In this document: positions 25,805 to 38,400 of the stretch, in pieces
Numbering within the stretch: the first letter of the stretch is position 1
Layout of the letters: each line of letters begins with the position of its first letter
Source of the DNA: Diplosphaera chodatii
Lineage: Eukaryota > Chlorophyta > Trebouxiophyceae > Prasiolales > Stichococcaceae
Length of the DNA: 64,000 nt
Assembly (NCBI GenBank): GCA_032358165.1
Contig: JAALGY010000011.1
Span: 1,674,001 to 1,738,000, forward strand
Direction: 5' to 3'
The notes under the pieces: model-generated
The model's input: only the letters and a program-made list of their open reading frames with translations
What the model was told of the DNA's origin: nothing
The model's database searches: none
Translations under genes and position numbers: made by a program

Positions 25805-26190
25805 GGTTCATCAAGCATTCGATGCTGGACACAGCCACGATTGTACCGACGCAGAGCAGTGTAGCTGCAGACTGGAATCCGAGTCGAGTCGAGCCGCAAC
25901 GTCCCAAGTCTAGCAGCTCTCTGCCAAGCGAAACCATAATAGCCCTGCCACGGTGTCAGCTGCCATGAGTCATCAGTCATGTAGTTCTCCCCCGCTCCCC
26001 GCACCTCCACGGACCGTGCTCGCATCTCACATGTAGCGTTCGAACCTTACAAACATTGCATCACCTGGTCAAGTCCAACATCCTTTCAGCTTCACCCATT
26101 CTGAGAGCGGTCAGTCGCAGCCCTCCTGCACCTCACCGTCCGCATGCCCTGTTGCAGTCTGCGGTGCAGCGGCACTGCACGCAGCACACC
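25805..26190. promoter_or_regulatory. Compact divergent promoter region
   Basis: 386 bases between the start codons of the LysM F-box gene (-) and the RNFT-like gene (+). Both promoters must lie here. No TATA-like element was recognised. Confidence 0.5.
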
Positions 26191-28024
26191 ATGTCCAGTG
26201 AGGCTCGACGAGAGTCGTCGGTAGGCGAGGTGCCGCAACATACGGATCCAGAGGCCGACATGTTCACGCTGCCGGACGGCAGCAGCACGGCATCTGAGGG
26301 CACGCCCCGCTCCCAGGCGCCTGCCGCGGGTGAGGCCTCGCAGCAGGAGGCGCTCACCAACCTGCAGCGCACCCTTGAGCGCTTTGCTTCAGGCATCGTG
26401 CCGTCGCAAGAGCTTGGGGGCGACACCCTTGCGTCCGCGGCACAGCAGCACAGGTGCGCCGGGACCATGTGCACCAAGACTGCACACTGCAGTCGCATGT
26501 CTGATTTGACTCATGAGATTGTGACGGTTGCCTTGTGGTCCCTTAGGCTGGCTGCAAACATGGGCGTAGACCTGCCGGCTGCTGCAACATGGTGTGAGAA
26601 GGCGCTGCCATTCCTGCTGCTTCTCCTGTGCACCTTCATCTACCGCCACATACAAGGTGGTGTTTTTGAAGGACGATGCCAGCACCATGGGATTTGCTGC
26701 GTGTCACCTACACTGAGTACTACGCTGACTGATGTGCGACTACTTGCAGGCATCGCGACGTACGTTTGGCTCAACATGATTTTGGCAAAAGCAAATGAGA
26801 CGCTGCGGAAGCAAGTGGCACTCAAGCAGGACTGCTCCAAGCGGCAATGCATCAGCCTCGCGGGCCTCATGGCCATGCACATCGCCTTTGTACTGTTGCT
26901 ATTCCGGCGCCAAGAGCTGTGGCTGCAGTTTGCGCTGCTTGGCACCGTGTCAGTTCCCACGGTAGGGCACAGGGCATGCCGTGCTGGTCTTGCTGCTCTG
27001 TTTAGGCAATCGCTTGACTGTATGTTAAAGGGCAAACATTGTTTAGCCCCATCTGCGCAGGTGTGGGATGTGTTTTTCAGGGTGTCCATTGTTGACGTGC
27101 TCGTGCGCTTCTGGGGCATTGCCTGGAAGTGCGTTGTGCTTGTGGTGCACGGCGCCAGCAGCCGGAGCGAGCTGCGCAAACGGTCACAGGTCCTGACAGT
27201 TCTCGAGCAGGCACTGTCGTTCATCCGACACCTGCTGCCAACGGTGAGGCTGCTCCGTGCTTGCGCTTGCCTGTTTTCGTCTGCATGCCCTTGCATAGGA
27301 AGCCAACATATCCGTGACGTGTTTCATGGCAAAACCGATTGCAGCCACTCTGGTATGCGTACCTCATCAACGGTGCCACCAAATCGGGCATGCTCTCTAC
27401 CAGCACAGCGAGTGCGTGTCCTTGTCCTTCACGGTTCCAACTTAGACCAGAGCTGAGATGCTATCGTGACCAAGGTGCTGCTCGCAGCGTTGGCAGAGCT
27501 CACTCTTGCTGCTGGTGCTGCCTGCAGTCGTGTACATGGTGCTCAAGGTTGGTTTGGTATGGGAGAAGGGGCAGCTGCTGGTGGTGTCTGCCAAAGCACT
27601 TGCCCAAGCACAACCGTCCTACGGCAAAGCAGTGTCGCCAGCTGAGCTCTGCGAGATCGGAGGCACCTGCTCAATTTGCCAGGTGAGCTCCCCGGCGGTG
27701 TTGTATCACAGTGTATGTACGGACATTGGCGCAGGCTCTGCTCAGCAAAGGCGCTGGATTTCGGCCACGTCAATGCCGATGCACCGTCTAGAAAGAGTGA
27801 GAAAGCTGTTTGAACGCCAACAGACCAACTCGGCTTGCTCACCGTAGGAGGCATTCACACGGCCGCTGATGCTCTCGTGCAAGCATGTATTTTGCGAGGC
27901 GTGCATCTCAGAATGGCACCAGCGGGAGCAACGCACCTGTCCGATGTGCCGAGCTATTGTGCAGCCCCCCGGATTGAACCTGAACAGTGATGGTGGCACG
28001 CAGCTGCTGCCATGCCTATTCTAG
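26191..28024 (+). CDS. RING-finger transmembrane E3 ligase, RNFT1/RNFT2-like
   Basis: Membrane-embedded RING E3 ligase similar to animal RNFT1/2, which act in ER protein quality control. The start at 26191 (MSSEARRESSVGEVPQHTD) begins an acidic soluble region. Hydrophobic exons follow: EKALPFLLLLLCTFIYRHIQ (26.6 kb), GIATYVWLNMILAKANETLR (26.75 kb), MAMHIAFVLLLFRRQELWLQ (26.87 kb) and VWDVFFRVSIVDVLVRFWGI (27.06 kb). AYLINGATKSGMLSTSTAS is at 27.36 kb and LVLKVGLVWEKGQLL near 27.55 kb. The C-terminal C3HC4 RING is split by an intron: CSICQ (27.67 kb), then EAFTRPLMLSCKHVFCEACI and TCPMCRAIV (27.85-27.96 kb). All eight zinc ligands are present. The stop is 28024. About eight exons. Confidence 0.9.
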
Positions 28025-28322
28025 GCCGCAGTAGTGTGTCAGGGCAACCCTGTACGCTAGCCGACATTCGGGCGTCTTTGTATTGCAGTCGCAATAATTT
28101 TTGTACGACTTGTGGTTTCAGTCGGTGCCTGTGCAGTCTGTGTGACAGCGGCGTTTCGCTGCTGTTCTTGAGATGGTCATCTGCTATATGCAGCCACAGT
28201 CGGAATGTGCTCAGATTGCCCTGGCATGTAACAATCTTAACAGGGTATCCTGCCAGTATGATATCCGTGCTACTCATCAGACCTGAATCATTGACATGCG
28301 GTGGCATTTCCCAGCCATGTTG

Positions 28323-30940
28323 CTACCGTGGGACGACCGGGCCTTGCAGTGTGCCAGTCTGTGCTGGAGAGGACTCGGCCCCTGGCTCCGCGGCTTCAGC
28401 ACCTGGCGCAAAGGCGAGTCCTCCGCGCTGCGAAGAGTCTGCCAATGATGGCGTGGAACCATACTGCTGCCCAAAACCGAGGGCGCTGGCCATGCTGCAC
28501 AGATCAGATGGCGAGTCATGTGGCCGAGTTGGATGTAACCATTGCCCTGTGGATGCAGTACATGGGCAAGTATCCTGCATGCCCTCGTCTAGCATGGGAA
28601 GCGCACCTATGTGGTGAAAATGCTCCAGGGACCAGGCGCACGCTGCGCATGAATAAGCATGACTTGGTGAACAACGTTGAGGTGCGAGCAAGCCACATGC
28701 ATGCGGTGCTCAGAGCAAGCCTGTGGAACCATGAGCACACCTGCGGGCCATGGTGTAGGAGCTGCCAGGTGCACGTGGCGGCCGTGGAGGCCGGCCCCAT
28801 CCAGGAACAGGCACTGCCGCAGATGGCGTCTGGTGCTGCCATGTAAGCGCTGCATCACTCAGCAGCGGTTCCTGCGGTGCAGCACGGCATCCATTTCAGC
28901 ATCACAGCCAGCATCGCAACACCAGGTCGGGCTCCTTGGGACTGGTAAGGCACAGGCAGGGTGAGGCGAGGATAGTGCAAGCTGCAGCACACCTGCAATC
29001 GCTGGCGCCGCTCAGGGGGCGGTATGTAAGACTTGAGGATCTCGTTGTATATCGAGGTGCCCGCCAGGAGCACTATAAAGCCGATGACCTGCACGACTGT
29101 GCACGCAACCCGTCACGGGTGCGTGTTGTTCGGACCCTGCTGGCAGATATGCTTGATGAGCCAGCAGTTGTTCAACCGACGCAGGAGGTAGCAGGAGGCA
29201 GCCACTCACCTGGAGCGCATGGAAGCGCTCCCAGTGCACCAGCACAGAAAAGCCCCACACGAAGAGTGTCCGCGTGGCATCAATGGTTGCCCGCGCCGCA
29301 CCACTGAGCTTCTTTGTGACTGTGACGCCGAAAAAGTTGAAAAACGCAATCTGCGCACAGACTGCATCATGGTCCCAAGCCTGCTGCACGAGTCACATGC
29401 TGGACCGTTCTTGGTGCGTCCCGAGGTGTGATGCAGCAGTCCACCAGGGCACAGCACACACCGAGACGATGCTGGCCAGGATGGATGCCTGCAGCTGCCA
29501 GGATGCTGCCACCTCGTGCCAGGCCCCAACAGCATCGTCCAGGGGCACTCCATTGGAGTCCTTGATCACCGTGACCAGTGGCAGGGCAACTGCACTGATG
29601 ATCAGTCCCCAGAAGCCCTGCAGTTTTAGAGTGTCGCCATGAGCTCATGGCTCCAGAGCTGGTACTTGCACGACACACGACTGCCGGTTGATCAGGCAAG
29701 CACGGTGACCAAGTCCTGCTCAAACAGATCAAACAATTTGAAGCCTCAGCGCCTGGGTAAACAAGCCAGAATGATGCTTGCCTCCAAGCCCACCGCCAAC
29801 AGGGCAGGCACCCTGTACCCTTTGAGAAACTTCTCCTCCACTGCAGCCAAGAAGCAGTCACTGCCTACGGCTCGTTGTTGTAAGCCAGTCGACTGCACGG
29901 CCACACAGATTGTCGTGGCTGGCCAGCGGCACACGCACGGCTCACCAATGAACTGCATGGCGGCAAACAGCTGCGCCAGGACGACGAAGCAGTCGCCTAA
30001 CAATGGCGCCAGAGCTGCTCCGCCATCATCACTGCCTGTAGGCGCCGAAGCCACCTGCACAGTGATGCCAGCTCACCGGCTGCTGCTGAAATTTTGCGCT
30101 TTGCAGCAAGGAGACACACGGCACTTGTAGCACCGCCAGCATTGCAGCAGGGCACACCCCGAGCGCATGTAGAATAGAGTGCATGCGGTGTGGGTAGCGC
30201 CGCCGGGTCATGCGGTCGGCGATGATTGATGAGGCGCCCACAAGCGCTGCCCCAGCCGTGATGAGCACCATGCCAAACCAGTGGTGGCTGTGCAGCCGCC
30301 TCTTCAATATGACGATTGTCAGCAGCCCCGCCCAGATGACCAGCGTCCCCCGTAGCATCTGATATGTCGATGCAAACCTGAGGCACAGCCATCACCCCTG
30401 GAGCAGGTGCGGGTGAGCAAAACAGCATGGTGCTGGACACACAGCATTGTCGCAGGCATTTCACGCCTGCACAACCACAGCTCACGTGAAGAACAGGCCC
30501 AGGTTGAGCAGCGTGGTGGCTGCGGCGTCGCACACCGTCGGGAGCGCGAAGCTGAGAAGGCACTTGAGGCTGTGGCGCTCTGTGTCTGGCTGCAGCGACA
30601 GCGTGTGCAGCGGGTCTGCCTGCACCGCCTTGCTTTTGCGCCACTGCATCGCCACGTACAGCAGCAGGCACAGAAACTCTCCGGCAAACATGCAGGCGCT
30701 TTGGACTGCGGGGTGTTTGAAGCTGACCGGCGCGCCGCTGTGCGTGTGGCCGACTACTGTCGTGTCCTGCACCCCATTGCAGCCCGTGAGCACGTTTCCC
30801 AACGATCCGGCTCAAATCAATACAGCCTCGGCAGCCCTTGTTATGCAAAAAGGACATCATACCTGCATCTTTGTGGCAATGGTGTTGATGGAGCCGGTGA
30901 AGAGCATGAGCGCCGCAAAGGACACCAGCTTTATGTCCAT
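28323..30940 (-). CDS. SLC35F6-like transporter (drug/metabolite transporter superfamily)
   Basis: Ten-helix transporter close to animal SLC35F6 (C2orf18); the cargo is unknown. Exon 1 at 30940 encodes MDIKLVSFAALMLFTGSINT then IATKMQ, ending at a GTATGA donor. Following exons give FKHPAVQSACMFAGEFLCLL (30.7 kb), LPTVCDAAATTLLNLGLFFT (30.5 kb), YQMLRGTLVIWAGLLTIVIL (30.33 kb) and DCFVVLAQLFAAMQFIGEEK (about 29.85-30.0 kb). FFNFFGVTVTKKLSGAARAT (29.3 kb) and VIGFIVLLAGTSIYNEILKS (29.07 kb) complete the core. The tail reads EPLLSDAALTWQHQ (28.86 kb). One frame stops at 28710. Splicing CGCAG|GTGTGC to an exon starting at about 28496 (MASALGFGQQYGS) extends it to 28323, which I prefer because that exon has an acceptor and clean coding character. 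Confidence 0.87.
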
Positions 30941-31539
30941 TGGAGCGATCAGCTGAGGACGCTATTGGCAGTGCTCAGTGTACATCTCTGACAAAGCTGT
31001 TCCAGTCTATATGGAACAGTGAGCCTGATCGACTTCCCAGGCGCCTGCTGCAGCATGCCTCGTCAGCTTAGGCGAGTTTGCAGCTGCCGGTAAAAAACGT
31101 GGGACGCTGATGATTCTGACAAACACTGGACTCCGCAATGCAGCTGTTGTCACTCAAAGTGATAGCTGCATCAGCCTGGGGGCGTCATGCACGTGCCGAG
31201 GTGGTATGGATGCATTGGGATCGCCAACCGTGCAGCCTGATCCGCCGCGTTACCCGTTGCTCATCAGTTCACACAGCCGGCAGCTGTATATAGAAAGCAC
31301 CACACGCTCCTGGGGCCAGAGCGCTGGGCTGAGCCTTTGCCCCCGCAGGCGATCACGTAACTTCAGCAGGGGGCACATACAGACGGGCGTAACGCTACCT
31401 CGACCGGACAACATGCCGGTGACACTGCCGCCGCAGCAACACAGCGTTGATCATACCACTTGCAGCAGCTGTTGCTGTCTCTGTTTCCATTGGGAGCTGC
31501 TCCCCCTGGTTGAGAAGCTTGTGGCCACCGCATCTCAGC
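30941..31539. promoter_or_regulatory. Divergent promoter region, SLC35F6-like / GME
   Basis: 600 bases between divergent start codons. It contains a perfect 8-base inverted repeat (30997-31019) and a TATA-like TGTATATAGAAAG at about 31285-31297, facing GME. The TATA-like site lies about 245 bases before the GME ATG, so the GME leader would be long if it is used. Confidence 0.5.
30997..31019. promoter_or_regulatory. 8-bp perfect inverted repeat in divergent promoter
   Basis: CTGTTCCA, 7-base spacer, TGGAACAG. The placement between two divergent genes suits a dimeric transcription-factor site or a hairpin in a leader; function is inference only. Confidence 0.4.
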
Positions 31540-32691
31540 ATGACGGACGCCGTACAAAACATATATGAGAGCTCCAAGCTAGCCAAGTATGAGTTTCAGC
31601 CTTATTGGCCAGATAAAAAGCTTCGCATCTGCGTGACCGGTGCCGGAGGTTTCATCGCCTCGCATCTTGCCAAAAGGTTGAAGACCGAGGGGCACTATGT
31701 CATTGGCGTGGACTGGAAGCGCAATGAGCACATGCCGGAGGAGATCTTCTGTGACGAGTTCCACCTTGTGGATCTGCGGGTGTTTGACAACTGCAAAAAG
31801 GTGGTGACTGGGTGCGATCACGTCTTCAACTTGGCGGCAGACATGGGCGGCATGGGCTTTATCCAGTCGAACCACTCTGTGATCTTCTACAACAACACAA
31901 TGATCAGCTTCAACATGATTGAGGCAGGCCGGCAGGCGAAGGTCCAGCGGTTCTTCTACGCATCCAGCGCATGCATCTACCCAGAGGGCAAGCAGCTCAA
32001 CACCACCGTCGAGGGCGGCGGCCTCAAAGAGTCGGATGCCTGGCCGGCGCAGCCCCAGGACGCATACGGACTGGAGAAGCTGGCCAGCGAGGAGATCTGC
32101 ATGCACTACGAAAAGGACTTTGGCATTGCAGTGCGCATCGCGCGCTTCCACAACATCTACGGCCCGTACGGCACGTGGAAGGGCGGGCGTGAGAAGGCGC
32201 CGGCGGCCTTCTGCCGCAAGGTGCTCACCAGCACGGAGGAGATTGAGATGTGGGGCGATGGCAAGCAGACGCGCTCCTTCACCTTCATCGACGACTGCGT
32301 GGAGGGCGTGCTGCGCATCACCAAGTCCGACTTCAAGGAGCCGCTGAACCTGGGCAGCACAGAAATGGTGTCGATGAACGAGATGATGGAGATGGCTCTG
32401 GGCTTCGAGGGCAAGAAGCTGCCCATCAAGCACATCCCGGGTCCCGAGGGTGTGCGCGGCCGCAACTCGGAGAACTCGCTCATCCTCAGCCAGCTGGGGT
32501 GGGAGCCCACCGTCAAGCTGCAGGACGGCCTGCGGCTCACCTACCAGTGGATCAAGCAGCAGCTGGAAGCGGAGGATGGTGACCGCAGCGCATATGCCAA
32601 GAGCACCATCGTGCCGGCCAGTGCGCCGCGGGAGCTCGGCACCCTGCGCATGGCTGACGGAAGCGAAGGCTTCGATGTCTCGACAGAGTAA
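31540..32691 (+). CDS. GME: GDP-mannose 3,5-epimerase (single exon)
   Basis: Converts GDP-D-mannose to GDP-L-galactose (and GDP-L-gulose), the committed step of plant and algal ascorbate synthesis; it also feeds L-galactose to wall polymers. One uninterrupted exon of 383 codons, against about 377 for the Arabidopsis enzyme. The extended SDR fold opens with CVTGAGGFIASHLAKRL (about residues 31-47, NAD-binding glycines). ACIYPE holds the catalytic Cys (about residue 145). YGLEK holds the Tyr-Lys pair (about 176-180). RFHNIYGPYGTWKGGREKAP and GDGKQTRSFTFIDDCVEGVL are hallmark GME segments. The start at 31540 (MTDAVQNIYESSKLAKYEF) matches the plant N-terminus; the frame is open further upstream but unrelated there. 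Absence of introns is unusual in this window. Confidence 0.97.
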   Translation: MTDAVQNIYESSKLAKYEFQPYWPDKKLRICVTGAGGFIASHLAKRLKTEGHYVIGVDWKRNEHMPEEIFCDEFHLVDLRVFDNCKKVVTGCDHVFNLAADMGGMGFIQSNHSVIFYNNTMISFNMIEAGRQAKVQRFFYASSACIYPEGKQLNTTVEGGGLKESDAWPAQPQDAYGLEKLASEEICMHYEKDFGIAVRIARFHNIYGPYGTWKGGREKAPAAFCRKVLTSTEEIEMWGDGKQTRSFTFIDDCVEGVLRITKSDFKEPLNLGSTEMVSMNEMMEMALGFEGKKLPIKHIPGPEGVRGRNSENSLILSQLGWEPTVKLQDGLRLTYQWIKQQLEAEDGDRSAYAKSTIVPASAPRELGTLRMADGSEGFDVSTE

Positions 32692-33197
32692 GGTGCATGA
32701 CAGACCCGGCGAGCAGTGCGCTTCTTCGCAACATCGTCATGTCCAGTCTGACTTCAGGCTCGAGGGACGGCCGCGGCTTTCCCTCCCACAGTGGAGGCTA
32801 CGGTGGGAGTCCTTGCACGTTGGGGAGATCTTGGAGATGTGCCCGTTACAGCCTGCTGAGCTGATCAACCAGCATGTTGCAGAACGCATCACTGCAAACC
32901 GTGAAATGGGTTTTAGGCAGACTGCAGCGGTGTGCTGCACAGACATGACAGCATGCTAGTATTTCAGAACCAATAAATTGCGCCAGGAGACAGTTTAGTA
33001 GAGGAATGATGTACATCTGACCTCTGGGACATCTGTCTAGCGTCCGGGCAGCCAATAGTAGAAGCGGCCGGCCGGTCGTTCCAGCATTGACAAACACTTC
33101 GAAGCATGAGAGCATGAATGACGAGTCGACAAAATCAGGTCTCTTGCACATGTGCGCACAGTTCTGCACACCACCTACAGCTGCCACATGGCAGCAG
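32692..33197. other. Convergent 3' intergenic region
   Basis: 500 bases between the 3' ends of GME (+) and RAB2 (-). A 128-codon minus frame (33232-32846) covers part of it but begins within the RAB2 last exon in another frame. No gene is supported. Confidence 0.4.
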
Positions 33198-34853
<1,656 letters not shown>

Positions 34854-35431
34854 CGGCCAGGGTGGTGCACTTATGAGTTCGCAACAACGGCTCACGCGTA
34901 AGACATCGTGCCCCGGCAGCTTCAGCAGCGCTGTGCAGCCTCCCAGGCCTCACGCCAGTCGGTCAGCTGCTGCGGACGGCACGAAATGCCCTGCTGGATG
35001 GGGCAGAGGACTACCTCCAAAGCCGAACCGCAACCCCTCGACGGTGATCACACGCTTTGGTGAGGGCGATGTTGCGCCTTGCGGTTTTGAACCTGACGCG
35101 TTACTGTGCCACGAGCGAGCTTCCTGGCTTGATGTCCTGCTTGGCAAGGGGCTTTCCCACTGCCGTTCCTGGGGAATGCCAGCACGTGAAGGGTTGCACA
35201 GCTTCCACTCGATTCCTTCCATTGTGCTTGCTTTCCATCAACTCGTCCAACATGCACAACGTGGGAGACAGCAGAGCCCCACATCTGCATGTGCACCAGG
35301 CTGGCAAGTGGCAGGCTGGCCCGCCAGGACGTCGTGCAACCCCCTGTCGGCGGGCTGGGCAGCACAGTGTCAACATCAGATCTGCAGCGCCCATGACCTC
35401 CCCCTGAGAGGTCATTGCCCCAGAACAATCT
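34854..35431. promoter_or_regulatory. Intergenic region upstream of RAB2
   Basis: This contains the RAB2 promoter and the 3' end of UTP10. A 214-codon plus-strand frame (34798-35442) spans it, has an ATG, and overlaps both neighbours on the opposite strand. It has no domain or family resemblance and is not called as a gene. Confidence 0.35.
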
Positions 35432-38400
35432 TCAGCTTCTGAGGTACTGATCGAAAGGCTCTCCCGTCAACGTTTCCAGGCTCGCAACCAGTTCGGCAGC
35501 GGCGGCGGCCACACCAGCATCCTCGTCTTCCAGCAGCTCTGACAAGAACGGCAGCGCCTCTGGCAGCAGGAGGCCGTACTCTTCGCCCAGGGTGGCAATG
35601 AGGCGGCTCACCACCGCCAGCGCACGTCGCCGAGCACGGGCGTCACTGCCTCTTGTCGCCATGAGCAACTGCATCAGAGACTGTCAGCATGAGCATCCCA
35701 GGCCTTATGGTTTGGGTTGGCAGGACATGTAGTCAGAAGCTGGGTCCGACGAAGCAGCCTGGCACCAGCCCCGACAGCAGGGTTGCTGTGGCCACAGCAG
35801 AAGAGGCCTTCAGCGCACCGCACGGTTGAGCGGCCGGTACAGCACATCACTGCCTGCAGCGGCGGCCATGCGCGAGAGTGCTGCGACTGTCGCGGCACCA
35901 AACGGATCCTCCACAGCGTCTGGCACTGAGGCTGCTGCCTTGGCACCGCTGCCTGCCGCATCGGCGGACGGCACCAAGAGCATGGGCGATAGCAGCGAAG
36001 CCAGCACGGCCGTGAGCTCTGGCGGCGGTGTGCTGTGGAGCTGTGCCACCAGCACCGGCAGCAGCTGCTGAAACCGCGCCTCGTCGAGGAAGGTGCCGCT
36101 CTCGTGGATGAACAGCTGCTCCAGCGCCAGCAGCACCTGCAAGTATGGGGACGGGTCATGTACATCTGCAGCTTTTCACCAGTAGTCAGGACGCACGTTG
36201 TGTCGCTGGTCTCCTCGTTGGGGTTGGAGGTCGGATGTTAAGAGCTTAGATACTTCTTCGAACATACGAGGGAACAACATGGTACCTGCGTGCGTAGCTG
36301 CCAGGACACAGCAATGGCCGCTTCACTCGGCGGCGCGGCCACTGGCGCCGGCTCTGCCTCAGCCGACTTGCGCCGCTTTTTCTTCGCGGGCTTCTTCACC
36401 ACCCCTTCGCCTGCAGCAACACACGGAGGACACCTGTGCAAGTGTGCAACAAGGCAGCGTGCACACCCATCGCAGGGCAAGGGTTTGCATGACATCGGGC
36501 CACATGTGACGAGCCACAGCACTAGGGCACATCTCACCGCCGTGCTCCAGTGCAGCGAGCGCCGCATCCAGCAGGTAGCGGAAGTAGGGCACGAAGACAG
36601 AGCCGAGGCGCTCCGTCAGTGCCGCAGCCGCAGCAAACAGCACCGCCGCCCGCCCGCCGGCTGGTGGCCGCGTGCCGTCCGCACCTGTAGCAGCATTGTG
36701 CCACAACACACCTGACGACCAAACCGTCTTTGGAGACCAAAGCACACCAGCGCCCCAGGGCATGCTGGTTGCAACCCTGTGCAGCCTTGTTGAGTGGCAC
36801 CAGAACCTGATTTGGGGGAGGCTATGCAGTTGGAGTCCAGGTGTTGGCCAGGCAGTGCAGGGGGGGGGGGTGCGCGCACCTGGGGGCGGGGCGGCGCGCG
36901 CCCACTCCACAAAGCGCAGGAAGAGGGGCTTGAAGGCTCGCTCGCTGAGCTTCACCGTCAGCGCCTGCAGCGCCTCCACTGCATGCCTCTCCACCTCGGC
37001 AACACCTGCGCAGCAGGTCCAAGCATCCAGGACGTCCGTCTGTGTACGGTCGAAACCTCTATCAAGCACACTGCCACACGGTCCAAGGACTGGCAAGAGC
37101 AGAGCCTCACCCTCCGAGCTGAAGGCTGCAGCACGACTCCGGCGCACGTCTAGAGCCGGCAGCAGTAGCTGGAAGGCTGGTTCGGCGTGCAAAATCGCCG
37201 CACTGGGCTTCTGGATCGACAGCAGACCAGCCACGATGTCCAGAAGATGTGCCGTAGACTGCGCTCCCGTGCGCTGCAGAGGCAGGCAAAGGGGGCCATT
37301 CCATACACTTACCGTTGGTGACGTCTGCTGTCCTACAGATGTAATGTCCTGCGCGTGGGCACTTGGCACAACGCAGCATGCTGCGTGAGTCACAGGCAGC
37401 TCAAGGTCACCAGCGCCAGGGGCAGATGGGTGGCCAGCGCAGGCAGCAGCAGGCGCGCTGGCACCACGGCAGGCAACAGCCGCCGCATTGCTGCTGCTGT
37501 GTCCTCCGCACCTGCTGCCACGCATGCTGCACTCCACACCTGCAGAGTGTATGCAAGGGACTCAGGTGCATGAGAGCACTTTGGTAATTACAAATTTGAG
37601 CAGATGGAGCAAGGGGCAGCTATCTCCACGATGCTTCAACACAAGATTGCCTCCATTTGACACGAAACGTGACACCTGCGTGAGCGCATGGCCACGGTCT
37701 CACCACAGGGTTGAGGGTGTGTTCCAGTATCGTGGGCAGGTAGGGGCTGATGAACTTGGGCAGCGAGCGCACGAGCGCCGCAGCAACAGCGAGCGCCGCC
37801 GCAGCCTCCTGCGCCGCCGCCTCCCTGTGCGCGGCCGGCCGCTGCACCACAGGTGAGCAGAGAGCCTGAGCACTGCCACATTGCTGAGCAATGGTAGGGT
37901 AGCTCGGGGCCGCGTCCACTCGGCTGGGCGTCGCAGATAGCTCACAAGACTGGCACACGCAGCTGCGCACCCTCTGCTGTGGGCCTGTGCTGGCTGGCGA
38001 GCTGGGGTTGGGCACCTCAGCCGCCTGTGCATGTGTCAGCTGCCCATCTGCTGCCTCCGCTTTGGCCACCGCCTCCAGCGCGGCACCGGCCCCATCCAGG
38101 GCACGGTGTGCTATGCGTGGCAGGAGAGGCACGGCTGCTGTGCCCAGGCTGGCCACCAGGGCCGCAGTTGCAGCGAGGGCGCTCGAGCGCACCGCCCTGC
38201 ACATGCGGTGCACATGGCAGCTGTCCCCACACTTGTTCACGCTCACCCTTGTGGCACACCTTCACATCCATGAGGTGTGCATGGACAATGCAGCGGGCTG
38301 TCGCCAACCGCACACATGCTGACCTGTGAGAGTCGTGCGTGGCGCCAAGCACCGCGGGCACAGCTGCGATGATTGGGCCGGGCACTGTGGCGGCGAGGTG

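Noticed and set aside
31579..32433. 284-codon minus-strand frame
   Set aside because: Exactly antisense to the single-exon GME gene; an open antisense frame is expected from its codon bias.
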